This document shows positions 54,240 through 62,845 of a stretch of DNA of 64,000 nucleotides, piece after piece. A model generated the notes under the pieces. That model worked only from the letters and a program-made list of their open reading frames with translations. It was not told the origin of the DNA and ran no database searches. Numbering within the stretch: position 1 is the first letter of the stretch; each line of letters opens with the position of its first letter. Source of the stretch: UBA4459 sp963776205 (GTDB taxonomy: Bacteria; Bacteroidota; Bacteroidia; Bacteroidales; F082); the NCBI GenBank assembly GCA_963776205.1, contig CAVZLR010000004.1, forward strand, positions 186,001-250,000, in the 5' to 3' direction. Made by a program: the position numbers and the translations under genes.

Positions 54240-55149
54240 GTTCTCTCAGAATTTTCAGAAATTCCTGCTCCAGCGAATTCCTGTGTGTGAATAATGTTTT
54301 TAAGGTAATGCCCTGCCCGAAGCAATAGTCATTCAGATCGGTGGCAGTGGCTCCATCCTTCATGATGACCAGCAAACTGCTTCCATTTTTTGAATAAGAT
54401 GATGTGCCCGGAAAGTTTTTAACGATCGACTCCAGTTGCACCATATCGTTGGTAGCCACTTCAATTTTATTGATCTCACCTAGGGTTTCACTCACATTTC
54501 CTTCATGCAGTTTTTTTCCTTTTCGCAAAATGCAAAAATGGGAGCATACTTTTTGCACTTCGTCCAGCAGATGGCTCGCCATGATAATGGTTTTACCTGA
54601 AGCTGCGATCTCTTTGATCAGGTTCCTTACTTCGGCAATGCCTTCCGGGTCCAGCCCGTTGGTGGGCTCATCGAGGATCAGTACCGGAGGGTTTGAAAGC
54701 AATGCAGCTGCAATGGATAGCCGCTGTTTCATGCCAAGGCTGTAGGTTTTGAACTTGTCATCCTTGCGATCGAAGAGGCTTACCTGTTTCAGCACATGGT
54801 CGATATTTTCAGTTCCGCATCTCTTAATATGTGCCGATACCCTTAAATTTTGAACAGCAGTTAAATAGGGATAAAAGCAGGGTGTTTCCAGTATGGACCC
54901 TATGCTTTTCCGGGCTTCAACTGTATCATTCTGTCCAAACCACTGATAGTTACCTTCTGTTGGTGCGATCACATCGAGGATCATACCCAGTGTGGTGGTT
55001 TTTCCGCTTCCATTCGGGCCCAGTATGCCAAAAACCTGCCCGGTGGTAACTTCCAGTTCCAGTTGGTCAACGGCCTGAATTTTTCCAAATCGTTTGGATA
55101 ATTTATTGATCCTGAGTATTCTTTCCAAAATCGTCGAGATTAAAATCAA
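54232..55149 (-). CDS. ABC transporter ATP-binding protein
   Basis: 305 residues with Walker A GPNGSGKTTT, signature YSLGMKQRLSIA and Walker B PVLILDEPTNGLDPEG, of the drug/sodium-export (CcmA) type. It pairs with the ABC-2 permease coded next. From the ATG at 55149 it overlaps the upstream gene by 47 bases; a TTG at 55128 would shorten the overlap to 26 bases and drop seven residues. The start is therefore uncertain. Confidence 0.92.
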   Translation of the reverse strand: MILISTILERILRINKLSKRFGKIQAVDQLELEVTTGQVFGILGPNGSGKTTTLGMILDVIAPTEGNYQWFGQNDTVEARKSIGSILETPCFYPYLTAVQNLRVSAHIKRCGTENIDHVLKQVSLFDRKDDKFKTYSLGMKQRLSIAAALLSNPPVLILDEPTNGLDPEGIAEVRNLIKEIAASGKTIIMASHLLDEVQKVCSHFCILRKGKKLHEGNVSETLGEINKIEVATNDMVQLESIVKNFPGTSSYSKNGSSLLVIMKDGATATDLNDYCFGQGITLKTLFTHRNSLEQEFLKILREHD

Positions 55150-55627
55150 ATGGATTAATAAAGTCGCCTTCTCCCATGGATTGTATCAGGCGTGGAATTT
55201 TATTCATGGCGATCTGTCCCCTCATGTAAAAAGCGGTTAGCAAATCATCCTTTTTTACTACACCGATATATTCGGTTTCCTTTTTATTTTCTTTTCCGTA
55301 CACATAAAAATTCAGTCCACCGCCATAAGCCGAGGCATACTCTTCAAAATCAAGCTCCTGGTAGGTAGTGATGATCTCTTTGTATGATTTGTCAGCTCTT
55401 GCGGCCGAATCCAGGTTATAGATCAATAATTTTTCGATACCGCTCACCAGGCCATCAAAGTCAGGGTTATTGGCCAGGTTGACCATACGTAAAGTGCTGG
55501 GATAGAAACAGAACTTTCGATCTTTCCTATCCTCAGCAAAGTCCTTCAGGGGCTGTTCCTGGGCATTGACTTCCCATGAGAACCCAAAAAAGATGATCAG
55601 GCTAATAAGTATCGTTGTGCTTTTCAT
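55103..55627 (-). CDS. Secreted DUF4252-like protein
   Basis: 174 residues with a signal peptide (MKSTTILISLIIFFGFSWEVNAQ) and a DUF4252-like fold (IEKLLIYNLDSAARADKSYKE, EYIGVVKKDDLLTAFYMRGQI, KIPRLIQSM). It overlaps the previous DUF4252 gene by 26 bases and is probably a diverged paralogue of it. DUF4252 genes are often linked to ECF sigma/anti-sigma pairs in Bacteroidota, as here. Function is unknown. Confidence 0.78.
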   Translation of the reverse strand: MKSTTILISLIIFFGFSWEVNAQEQPLKDFAEDRKDRKFCFYPSTLRMVNLANNPDFDGLVSGIEKLLIYNLDSAARADKSYKEIITTYQELDFEEYASAYGGGLNFYVYGKENKKETEYIGVVKKDDLLTAFYMRGQIAMNKIPRLIQSMGEGDFINPFDFNLDDFGKNTQDQ

Positions 55628-56144
55628 GCTTTTCTTCCATTCTACCTAGGTGTTCCATCCCTTCAATCCTCATTTCCTGTGCAATTTTAGAAATATTATT
55701 CAAGTCGATCTCACCATAAAGGCTTAGCATTACGAAACGCTTGTTGCCACCGGCTACCATCATTAGCTCTTGTATGATGCCATCTTTTTCGATGATAGAA
55801 AATTGCATATTTTCCTCTGCGTCTTTTACTGACATCAACTCTTCATAACCTGCTTTATTTACATCAGCAATGGCTTTTTTGTACATTTTTGATGCATCAG
55901 TCACACTGTCGGCCATAATGACTTTCAATCCTTTCAGTTTGGATACAGCTTGCAGAAATTCTTTTTCAGCATCGCTGCCGGCTTCCAGTTCGGTGAACAT
56001 GGAGAACATTTTCTGACTAACAGATACTTTCGTATAGTCTTCGTTGTCTTCCAGTTGGTCAAAATACGTGCTAATTACGGTTCCCTGTGCCATCACGGCA
56101 ACTGAGAGGAACAACATTCCAATGATTACGATTCCTTTTTTCAT
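55602..56144 (-). CDS. DUF4252 domain protein
   Basis: 180 residues from the ATG at 56144: signal peptide MKKGIVIIGMLFLSVAVMAQ, then the DUF4252 core with ISTYFDQLEDNEDYTKVSV, LKVIMADSVTDASKMYK, and ELMMVAGGNKRFVMLSLYGEID. An in-frame ATG at 56180 would sit inside the anti-sigma gene, while 56144 is 4 bases after its stop. It is a periplasmic protein of unknown function in a sigma-factor operon. Confidence 0.88.
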   Translation of the reverse strand: MKKGIVIIGMLFLSVAVMAQGTVISTYFDQLEDNEDYTKVSVSQKMFSMFTELEAGSDAEKEFLQAVSKLKGLKVIMADSVTDASKMYKKAIADVNKAGYEELMSVKDAEENMQFSIIEKDGIIQELMMVAGGNKRFVMLSLYGEIDLNNISKIAQEMRIEGMEHLGRMEEKHEKHNDTY

Positions 56145-56148
56145 TTTT

Positions 56149-56583
56149 TTATTGTTTTTTAATAATTTGTTTTGCTTCATTAAATTTAGATAACTCTTTT
56201 GAGTATGTTTTTCCTTTGTTTAAGCCGTTTGAAACCATCTGAAGTGATGCCCTGGTAACTTCAAAAGCTTCCATGGGATCCTGAACAGCATAGGGCTCAG
56301 GCGACTTTTCACTATTGATGATGAACGGTATGGAAATGAGACCGATCAAAATGGCTGCTGCTACTGAAAGCCAAATCCGCCTTTTTTTCCTTCCGGGATG
56401 TTCAAATAATCTGCCCGATTTTTTTGAAGCTTCTGTACAAAGTTTATCAAAATAGGATGCTTCAAAAGACTCCTCGGGATGCTGCTGAAAGTATGCCTTG
56501 ATCATTTTTTCTTCAGCAACCGATGTTTCACCGCTCCAGTACTTTTCAAGTAGTTTTTCAGTTTGCAAGTCCATATGCTTCAA
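56149..56583 (-). CDS. Putative membrane anti-sigma factor
   Basis: 144 residues (or 141 from the second ATG at 56574). The cytoplasmic start (DLQTEKLLEKYWSGETSVAEEKMIKAYF) is typical of small Bacteroidota anti-sigma-like proteins. One transmembrane segment follows (about 70-90, IWLSVAAAILIGLISIPFII) and then a short periplasmic part. It overlaps the sigma gene by 26 bases, the usual arrangement for a sigma/anti-sigma pair. No zinc HCC motif is present. Confidence 0.75.
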   Translation of the reverse strand: MKHMDLQTEKLLEKYWSGETSVAEEKMIKAYFQQHPEESFEASYFDKLCTEASKKSGRLFEHPGRKKRRIWLSVAAAILIGLISIPFIINSEKSPEPYAVQDPMEAFEVTRASLQMVSNGLNKGKTYSKELSKFNEAKQIIKKQ

Positions 56584-57082
56584 TTTTTTTTATGCTTTCT
56601 TTAATTTTTCCTCTAGTACGGTGCAATGTCACTTTCACTTCCGCCAGCGTCAGCGACATCACTTCAGCAATTTCCTGGTATGTCAATTCTTCCACTTCAC
56701 GCAGGTGATAGACTTCCTTTTGTTTCTGAGGAAGTGTGTCGATCACTTTATTTAACCAGTTCATCTGATCATTAACAAGTGTATTTTGATCCGCACTGGT
56801 ATTTTCTTTGATCCCAATATCATCTCGGTTGATATCTTTGTCAACCCACAAACTATAACGGTTCATTTTAACCCAGTCGTAGCAATGATTCCGGGTAATC
56901 CGCATCACCCATGAATCAATGCTTTTGACTTCGGGTAATTTCTGCCTGTTTTGCCATATCTTTATCAAACAATCCTGGACCACATCATGGGCCATATCCG
57001 GATTTTTAAGTATTGACAATGCGTACCGATACATTTTTTCGCTTGCGGGCATTACTTCGTTATCAAATATGGCTTTTGACAT
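56558..57082 (-). CDS. ECF-type RNA polymerase sigma factor
   Basis: 174 residues from the ATG at 57082. Region 2 reads YRYALSILKNPDMAHDVVQDCLIKIW and DSWVMRITRNHCYDWV. Region 4 reads LPQKQKEVYHLREVEELTYQEIAEVMSLTLAEVKVTLHRTR, whose helix-turn-helix binds the -35 element. A longer frame to 57142 is rejected because a -7 element lies at 57110-57117 inside it. It heads an operon with an anti-sigma factor, two DUF4252 proteins and an ABC transporter. Confidence 0.92.
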   Translation of the reverse strand: MSKAIFDNEVMPASEKMYRYALSILKNPDMAHDVVQDCLIKIWQNRQKLPEVKSIDSWVMRITRNHCYDWVKMNRYSLWVDKDINRDDIGIKENTSADQNTLVNDQMNWLNKVIDTLPQKQKEVYHLREVEELTYQEIAEVMSLTLAEVKVTLHRTRGKIKESIKKIEAYGLAN

Positions 57083-57109
57083 GCTATAATGGAGACGATG
57101 TGAAAAGGT

Positions 57110-57117
57110 CAAAGTTA
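57110..57117 (-). promoter_or_regulatory. -7 element of the ECF sigma operon
   Basis: TAACTTTG followed by ACC on the minus strand, predicted transcript start about 20 bases before the ATG at 57082. Confidence 0.45.
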
Positions 57118-57161
57118 CAAAAGCTGGTGTTTTATTTTTCATATTGAAGAAAGCGTACTCA

Positions 57162-57250
57162 TGTCATTTCGAGTGGCAGCGAGAAATCTCTTTTGAACAT
57201 ACAAGGTACGATAGAGATTTCTCTTCACTCCTCGGTCGTTTAAAATGACA
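57162..57250. repeat. Nested palindromic repeat (REP-like)
   Basis: Outer arms TGTCATTT (57162-57169) / AAATGACA (57243-57250) enclose perfect inner arms GAGAAATCTCT (57181-57191) / AGAGATTTCTC (57213-57223). It fills most of the gap between the sigma operon and the response regulator gene. The TGTCATTTCGA...GAGAAATC core recurs at 8113-8140 and, as I recall, is frequent in Bacteroidota genomes. Confidence 0.7.
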
Positions 57251-57261
57251 ATATATTGAGT

Positions 57262-57954
57262 TTAAGGAAAGATCATCCGGTAACCGGCACCATGCAGGGT
57301 GATGATCTTAATGTTGTGGTCATCCGACAGGTATTTCCTTAGTTTGGCAATATACACATCCATACTCCGCGTAGTAAAATAATTGGCGTCGCCCCAAATA
57401 CGGTTGAGTGCCAGACTTTTGGGCAAAACTTCACCTTTGTGTTCTATCAAAAGTTTAAGGAGTTCACTTTCTTTGGGGGAAAGTGACTGTTTAATTTTTT
57501 TGGAATCAAAACTGAGCAGCCTGGCCCGATAATCAAATTCAAATGAACCAAGTTGATAGATGTCGTTTTCTAATTGCTGTTGACTCTTATCGCCCCTGTT
57601 GAGAATGGCTTTTACTTTGTACAATAAAATCTCTGAATCAAAGGGTTTGGTAATATAATCATCAGCGCCAGTTTTATATCCCTGAACGATGTCGTCGCGT
57701 AATGTTTTCGCGGTTATAAAAATAAATGGCGTTTTTGCATCTTTTCTCCTGATCTCACATGCAATGGTAAAACCATCCACATGGGGAAGCATTACATCCA
57801 GAAGTATCAGATGATATGCCTGCTTTTCAAACTGCTTTAATGCATTTCGGCCGTCATCTATCCAGTCAACTAACAGATCATTTAGTTCCAGGTATGATTT
57901 CAGGACCGCCCCGAAATTCAAATCATCTTCTACCAAAAGAATGCGTTTCTTCAT
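57262..57954 (-). CDS. OmpR-family response regulator
   Basis: 230 residues: receiver domain with Asp10/Asp11, phosphorylation site Asp53 in LILLDVMLPHVDGF and Lys in FIFITAKT. The C-terminal winged helix has LSPKESELLKLLIEHKGEVL and TTRSMDVYIAKLRKYLS, then GAGYRMIFP. It is coded 9 bases after the histidine kinase gene and resembles the RprY type. Four phased TTAACC repeats in the 59.6-59.7 kb divergent promoter are its likely target. Confidence 0.95.
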   Translation of the reverse strand: MKKRILLVEDDLNFGAVLKSYLELNDLLVDWIDDGRNALKQFEKQAYHLILLDVMLPHVDGFTIACEIRRKDAKTPFIFITAKTLRDDIVQGYKTGADDYITKPFDSEILLYKVKAILNRGDKSQQQLENDIYQLGSFEFDYRARLLSFDSKKIKQSLSPKESELLKLLIEHKGEVLPKSLALNRIWGDANYFTTRSMDVYIAKLRKYLSDDHNIKIITLHGAGYRMIFP

Positions 57955-57963
57955 TATAAATAT

Positions 57964-59607
57964 TTAGCAATTAAACCCAAGAATAAATGTGCTTCCGTTG
58001 CCCACATCACTGCTCACTGTTATTGCACCTCCGTGTGCATTTATAATCGCTTTTACATAACTTAAACCCAGACCGAATCCTTTTACGTTGTGAATATTTC
58101 CACTTGGTTTGCGGTAAAATTTATCAAAAATATGTTCCTGAACTTCCTTGTTCATACCCGTTCCATTATCCTTAATCCGGATGAAAAAAGTGTTGTCTTT
58201 ATTGTAAGTTTCCACTAAAATTTCCGGTGGATTCTCATTGTATTTCACGGCATTATCGAAAATATTCGTTAATACATTGGCAAAATGAATCTCATCGATT
58301 AGTATCTTTGAGCAGGTCGCACGCAATAAAGAAACAATTTTACCTTCTTTTTTCTTTACATTCAATTCGATTACCTGGCAGGCATCTTCAATGATCGGAT
58401 GCGCATCTGTCAGTTGAAAATCCAATTGAAAATCTTTATTTTCGATCAAAGCCATTTGCAATATTTTCTCAACCTGCTTGTTCATCCTTTTATTTTCCTG
58501 CCGGATAATATCAAGGTAGTATTTGGTTTCTTTTTCCTTCCCAAGGATTTTGGGTGAATTCATCGTATCCGTAGCCAGCGATATTGTGGCAATGGGCGTT
58601 TTAAACTCGTGTGTCATATTATTGATGAAATCTGATTTAATATCAGATATCTTCTTCTGCTTTTGCATGTAATATAAGGTCATTCCGAAAGTAAAAAGAA
58701 TAATGAAAGTAAAAACGAGCGATCCGATAACCAACAATGAAATAGCACGGTATACATGTTTCGAACGTTCAGGGAAATCCACTCTCAGATAAAGGTTTTT
58801 CATAAACAGATCCTGTGGAAAAAGTTCAGTTTCATATCTTGGGGAAAGCAAAATTGTGCTATCGTCAGATGATTTGATGATTTTTGTTGTATCATTTTGT
58901 TCATTCACTACCTGGTAATTAAATGCCAGAAAAATGCCATTGTTTTTTAATGCTTTGCTGATGATGGTGTCAATATTCAACTGAAGCATACGGTGATTAA
59001 AGGTCTCATCATCAATACTGTATTCAATTACCCATCGATTCATGGTTTCGTTGAAACGGTCGTATTTTTCTTTTACAATTATTTCACGCTGTTGCTGGAT
59101 TTCTTCTTCGGTCGCGATGATCAACTCTTCTATTTCGTTTATTTCTGTCTCATGATCAACCCATTTGTCTGCATTAAAATCCATATCCATTGAATCTTCA
59201 CTCCAGATAACTTCAATATCCTTTGCACCTTCTGTATCTTCAATGATGGTAATTACTTGATTACGCATATTCGTATCTGTAAGATAAACCACCGAAGATT
59301 GCTGCATGCGATTGCTGTCATCAAATCGCTTAAATCTCATATGGGGTTTTCTCGGTCTTGCCATGCTGATCAATGAATCGATATTCATTTTAGGCGGCCT
59401 TGGTAAGTCCAATTCACGTTCCAGGAATCGAAATGACTCAACGCGTTCAAGTTTTGATATCCCCCTGTTAAGGGCTTTATAAACGTCCTGGTCAAACCTT
59501 GCTGATTCCGATTCATAAGCATGTTGGATCCATAATGCCTGAACCACTATGATCCCCACAAGGCTGGTCGCCATTAAAAACATAATAATGCGGAAACGGG
59601 TTTTCAT
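57964..59607 (-). CDS. Membrane sensor histidine kinase
   Basis: 547 residues: N-terminal membrane segment (IIMFLMATSLVGIIVVQALWI), a periplasmic sensor of about 260 residues, and a second membrane segment (SLLVIGSLVFTFIILFTFGMTLYYM). The dimerisation domain has phospho-His in NNMTHEFKTPIATISLA, and the ATPase domain has N box NIFDNAVKYN, DNGTGMNKEV and GFGLGLSYVKAI. No HAMP domain is evident. The signal is unknown. It starts 156 bases from a divergent secreted-protein gene and precedes its response regulator by 9 bases. Confidence 0.95.
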   Translation of the reverse strand: MKTRFRIIMFLMATSLVGIIVVQALWIQHAYESESARFDQDVYKALNRGISKLERVESFRFLERELDLPRPPKMNIDSLISMARPRKPHMRFKRFDDSNRMQQSSVVYLTDTNMRNQVITIIEDTEGAKDIEVIWSEDSMDMDFNADKWVDHETEINEIEELIIATEEEIQQQREIIVKEKYDRFNETMNRWVIEYSIDDETFNHRMLQLNIDTIISKALKNNGIFLAFNYQVVNEQNDTTKIIKSSDDSTILLSPRYETELFPQDLFMKNLYLRVDFPERSKHVYRAISLLVIGSLVFTFIILFTFGMTLYYMQKQKKISDIKSDFINNMTHEFKTPIATISLATDTMNSPKILGKEKETKYYLDIIRQENKRMNKQVEKILQMALIENKDFQLDFQLTDAHPIIEDACQVIELNVKKKEGKIVSLLRATCSKILIDEIHFANVLTNIFDNAVKYNENPPEILVETYNKDNTFFIRIKDNGTGMNKEVQEHIFDKFYRKPSGNIHNVKGFGLGLSYVKAIINAHGGAITVSSDVGNGSTFILGFNC

Positions 59608-59672
59608 TTAAAAGGCGTTCGATTCATATTTGTTAACAAAGGTACTTATTCGTGTTATGTAAAATGTTTACT

Positions 59673-59709
59673 TTAACCTTTCTTTAACCTTTTTTAACCG
59701 GCCTTAACC
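59673..59709. promoter_or_regulatory. Four phased TTAACC repeats, probable response-regulator operator
   Basis: TTAACC at 59673, 59684, 59694 and 59704, spaced 11, 10 and 10 bases, so all lie on one face of the helix. OmpR-family regulators bind such direct repeats. The last copy adjoins the -33 element of the divergent secreted-protein gene. Confidence 0.7.
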
Positions 59710-59738
59710 TTTGATATCAGTCAGTTAAGATACATTTG
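59710..59738 (+). promoter_or_regulatory. Promoter of the divergent secreted-protein gene
   Basis: TTTG (59710-59713), 17-base spacer, TACATTTG (59731-59738); the ATG follows at 59764. The TTAACC repeats end immediately upstream, a typical activator position. Confidence 0.6.
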
Positions 59739-59763
59739 TAAGCGAAAACTAAAAATACAAAAG

Positions 59764-60768
59764 ATGAAAAATCAAGTTACAATTGCAGCTGCATTATTAA
59801 TCACCCTGTTTTTACTGATTTCTTTAAGTGGAATCGCTCAGGATGAAAAAAAGGAAAAGCAGGTGACCATAAAAAGAGTTGAAGTTGAAAATGGTAAAAA
59901 AGTTGTTAAAGACACCACTTTTACTCTTAAGGAAGGTGAAGAAGTGAAAGAAATTATGGAAAGTGTTTCCTGGATATCGGACGGTGACTCAACCCGTATT
60001 CGTGCGGATATTTTTATGGATGAAGAATACTGCAAGGAGGGCAAGAAAGTGATGATAATAAAAAAAGATGGTGACAATGAAACCATAGAAGAGTTCATGA
60101 TCCCATCGGGACATAAAGGATCAAAAAAAGTAATGAAATTTAAAACTGATGATGGTGAGGAAGTTGTGATGGTTTTACCTGGTAAACATCGAAAAGCTAT
60201 GGTTTGGAGTTCGGATAATGATTTCGAATATGAATTTGATGTGGATCAGGATATTGATTTTGAATTTGACGCTGCAGAATTTGAAGCTGAAATGGAAGTA
60301 CATCTGAAGGAATTAGAAAATGCCAAGGTGATCATTCTTGACGAAAAAATGGAATTACTGGATGAATTAGGTGAGTTAGAAGATATGGAGATTGAAATGA
60401 TCAGAAGGCCCAGACCTCCGAAACATCAGTACTTTAAAGAGCATAAGGTAAACCGTTTTGAACATAGAGTAACGGATAAAGAATTACGTGACGCGGGTAT
60501 AAAAAATAAACCAGACAGGCTGGAAGTTGAAGAATTGGATATTGATAATAATGAGGGAGAGATCACTTTAAATTTTACCATTCAGGGTGAGGTTTCCCCG
60601 AAAGTTGAAGTTTATAATTTTTTCGGGGACGAGGTATTTTCAGGAAAACCGGAAGTTGTTAATGGATCGTATAAGCTGGTGATGGATTTAAGCCAGAAAC
60701 AGCATGGAACGTATTACCTGCAAATCATCAATAAAAACAGTTCGCTGACTGAAAAGATCAGGCTATAA
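59764..60768 (+). CDS. Secreted acidic protein with T9SS-like C-terminal domain
   Basis: 334 residues: signal peptide (ITLFLLISLSGIAQ), a highly charged central region rich in Glu/Asp/Lys (FEYEFDVDQDIDFEFDAAEF; EMELLDELGELEDMEIEM-like helix), and a C-terminal beta-sandwich resembling a T9SS type A sorting domain (VEVYNFFGDEVFSGK ... GTYYLQIINKNSSLTEKIRL) but without the usual YPNP start. It is divergent from the histidine kinase gene and probably its target. It resembles no known family to me. Confidence 0.8.
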   Translation: MKNQVTIAAALLITLFLLISLSGIAQDEKKEKQVTIKRVEVENGKKVVKDTTFTLKEGEEVKEIMESVSWISDGDSTRIRADIFMDEEYCKEGKKVMIIKKDGDNETIEEFMIPSGHKGSKKVMKFKTDDGEEVVMVLPGKHRKAMVWSSDNDFEYEFDVDQDIDFEFDAAEFEAEMEVHLKELENAKVIILDEKMELLDELGELEDMEIEMIRRPRPPKHQYFKEHKVNRFEHRVTDKELRDAGIKNKPDRLEVEELDIDNNEGEITLNFTIQGEVSPKVEVYNFFGDEVFSGKPEVVNGSYKLVMDLSQKQHGTYYLQIINKNSSLTEKIRL

Positions 60769-60793
60769 AACAATCGTGGTTTAAATTGTTGAG

Positions 60794-60817
60794 CCAGGCT
60801 GAAAAGCCTGGTTTTTT
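60794..60817. terminator. Hairpin terminator
   Basis: CCAGGCT (60794-60800) / AGCCTGG (60805-60811) with a GAAA loop, followed by six T. It lies between the convergent secreted-protein gene and the class V aminotransferase gene. Confidence 0.88.
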
Positions 60818-60828
60818 ATGGATGTAAA

Positions 60829-62295
60829 TTAAAAACTAAACCAGTTTTTGATAGTTTTACTCTTTTCAAATTCCTTCTTATTTCTAAATTCGTTATGGTG
60901 CGAATCATAAGTATAATCTTTGGCCCATTCCAGATGGTTTTCAGAGATCTCTTTCACTGCATTCACAATAAAATCAAGTTCTTCATCGGTCATGGTGGGG
61001 TGGAGCGATATCCTTACAAATCCTGGTTTTTCAGATAAGTCTCCACTCATAATCTTCGTAGTAATTCTCTTGGATTCCTCTGGTGAAACATTTAATAAGA
61101 AATGGCCATAGGTTCCCGCGCATGAACAACCGCCACGCACCTGTATGCCAAACCGGTCATTCAGTAACTTAACTATCAGGTTGAAGTGGATTTGCTGGAA
61201 CCAGAATGAGAATATGCCTAACCTGTCTTTTACATTATCAGCCAGGATATGAAGCCCGTCAATTTTGCTGAAACCTTCAAAAGCTTTTGCTACAAGTTCT
61301 TGTTCCCTTTTTGCAATCAGAGAAGTATCCATTTGTTCCTTCACTTCAATTGCCAGTGCCGCACGAATACTTTGCAGAAATCCTGGTGTTCCACCGTCTT
61401 CGCGTAATTCAATGTCTTCAATATATTTATGCCCGCCCCAGGGGTCGGTCCATTCAACGGTACCGCCACCCGGATGATCAGGAATAGCACATTTGTACAA
61501 ATCTTTATCAAACACGATCACACCGGAACTGCCTGGACCTCCCAGGAACTTATGGGGAGAAAACATCACAGCATCCAATTTATGAAGCGGATCGGCAGGA
61601 TGCATGTCAATATCTACATAAGGTGCAGAACCAGCGAAGTCAATAAAAACAACGCCGCCATTCTCATGCATGATCTTTGCCAGTTCGTAATAATCAGGTT
61701 TGATGCCAGTAACATTGGAGCAGGCAGTAAATGCCCCGATTTTCATCTTCCGGTCTTTGTATTTATCTATTTCTAAACGAAGTTGTTCCGGGTCCACCAT
61801 GTTCAGTTCATCGGGTTTTAATAAAACAACATCAGCGATGGTTTCAATCCATGTGGTTTGGTTGGAATGATGTTCCATATGGGTAATAAAAACAACCGGT
61901 TTATCTCTTTTTGGATTGCACTCGCCATTTTCATAGGTAGCACAACATTTTAGCCCCAAAATCCGCTGAAATTTATTAACCACAGCCGTCATCCCGAATC
62001 CTTGGGTTAGGATCACATCATTTTCATCCGCATTTACATGTTGCTTGATCTTTTTATGCGCGTATTGATAGGCTTTGGTCATCAGGGTGCCAGTTTCCGT
62101 AGTCTCAGTATGCGTATTGGCAACATAAGGTCCTATGTCAAGCAGCATCCTTTCTTCAATCGGCTGATACAGGCGGCCACTAGCAATCCAGTCGGCATAG
62201 ATCATTTTTTTGATACCATAAGGCGTTTCGATCATCTGTTCAATACCTACAACCTGGTTTCTGAATTTACTGAAATGTTTTTCGAGACTATTCAT
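60829..62295 (-). CDS. Class V aminotransferase / cysteine desulfurase-like PLP enzyme
   Basis: 488 residues from the ATG at 62295. Fold-type I features: the PLP lysine is in AVMFSPHKFLGGPGSSG, the PLP Asp/Thr region is VVFIDFAGSAPYVDID, and RGGCSCAGTYGHFLL carries Cys residues where desulfurases have their active Cys. NCYANE-like YADWIASGRLYQPIEE opens the protein. About 80 residues longer than SufS. No suf genes are adjacent, so a desulfurase role is unproven. A -7 element (TACATTTG) lies about 90 bases upstream. Confidence 0.87.
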   Translation of the reverse strand: MNSLEKHFSKFRNQVVGIEQMIETPYGIKKMIYADWIASGRLYQPIEERMLLDIGPYVANTHTETTETGTLMTKAYQYAHKKIKQHVNADENDVILTQGFGMTAVVNKFQRILGLKCCATYENGECNPKRDKPVVFITHMEHHSNQTTWIETIADVVLLKPDELNMVDPEQLRLEIDKYKDRKMKIGAFTACSNVTGIKPDYYELAKIMHENGGVVFIDFAGSAPYVDIDMHPADPLHKLDAVMFSPHKFLGGPGSSGVIVFDKDLYKCAIPDHPGGGTVEWTDPWGGHKYIEDIELREDGGTPGFLQSIRAALAIEVKEQMDTSLIAKREQELVAKAFEGFSKIDGLHILADNVKDRLGIFSFWFQQIHFNLIVKLLNDRFGIQVRGGCSCAGTYGHFLLNVSPEESKRITTKIMSGDLSEKPGFVRISLHPTMTDEELDFIVNAVKEISENHLEWAKDYTYDSHHNEFRNKKEFEKSKTIKNWFSF

Positions 62296-62383
62296 ACACA
62301 TGGCTTATTTAATGTTTACTATATAGTTTAGAGACAACTAATTCCTGTTTTTGGTATGCATTTGAAAGGATAATTTAGCAAGA

Positions 62384-62391
62384 CAAATGTA
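62384..62391 (-). promoter_or_regulatory. -7 element of the class V aminotransferase gene
   Basis: TACATTTG on the minus strand matches TAnnTTTG, giving a leader of about 80 bases. Confidence 0.4.
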
Positions 62392-62412
62392 ATGAAAAAG
62401 GGGAGATATCTT

Positions 62413-62459
62413 CAGTCGAGCACAGTCTCCAGTCTAGTCTGCTTAGTCGGTAGTCTACA
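62413..62459. repeat. Short AGTC-rich stretch
   Basis: Six AGTC(T/G) units within 47 bases of intergenic DNA, unevenly spaced. Similar AGTCxx-type low-complexity blocks occur in intergenic DNA of related bacteria as I recall; no coding or structural role is evident. Confidence 0.3.
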
Positions 62460-62491
62460 GTTTCGGTTCCCAGCAAACAGCAACTCAACTA

Positions 62492-62821
62492 CTATTCAAA
62501 CCAGGGATCGTAATGGGTGTTGGGGCTGGAGTATATGTCTGTATTGTTATAACGTAAGATTGTTTTGAGCATGGCAGATTGAGTTTTTGCCTTTTTGTCA
62601 TTCTGATCCAGACTGAGGATTTTCAGATAATCGTTAATGGCATTGGCCCATTCCTGTTGTTTTTCAAAAAGTTGTGCCCGTGTGTGCAGGAGTTCAATAT
62701 CTTCAGGCGATTCCGAAAGCAATGATTTTATCTGATCAATGCATTCCGAAACCGTTGAAGTACCAGAAGAATCCTTAGATTTTGCAATAATTGATACTCT
62801 TTCCTTTTCAGATGCTTTCAT
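62492..62821 (-). CDS. Small TPR-repeat protein
   Basis: 109 residues with two TPR-like helix pairs (SPEDIELLHTRAQLFEKQQEWANAINDYLKILSLDQNDKKAK). It has no signal peptide. It ends DIYSSPNTHYDPWFE, a C-terminus I recall in other Bacteroidota TPR proteins. It follows the large TPR gene after 24 bases on the same strand, so it is probably co-transcribed. Likely a protein-binding scaffold; the partner is unknown. Confidence 0.75.
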   Translation of the reverse strand: MKASEKERVSIIAKSKDSSGTSTVSECIDQIKSLLSESPEDIELLHTRAQLFEKQQEWANAINDYLKILSLDQNDKKAKTQSAMLKTILRYNNTDIYSSPNTHYDPWFE

Positions 62822-62845
62822 AAATAAAATAAAAGTAATTTGAGT

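Noticed and set aside
60829..62295. SufS cysteine desulfurase
   Set aside because: The Cys-containing loop is suggestive, but the protein is about 80 residues too long and no suf or isc genes are adjacent, so only the class V family is claimed.
62413..62459. CRISPR-like repeat array
   Set aside because: The units are only 4-6 bases, irregularly spaced, with no spacers and no cas genes.
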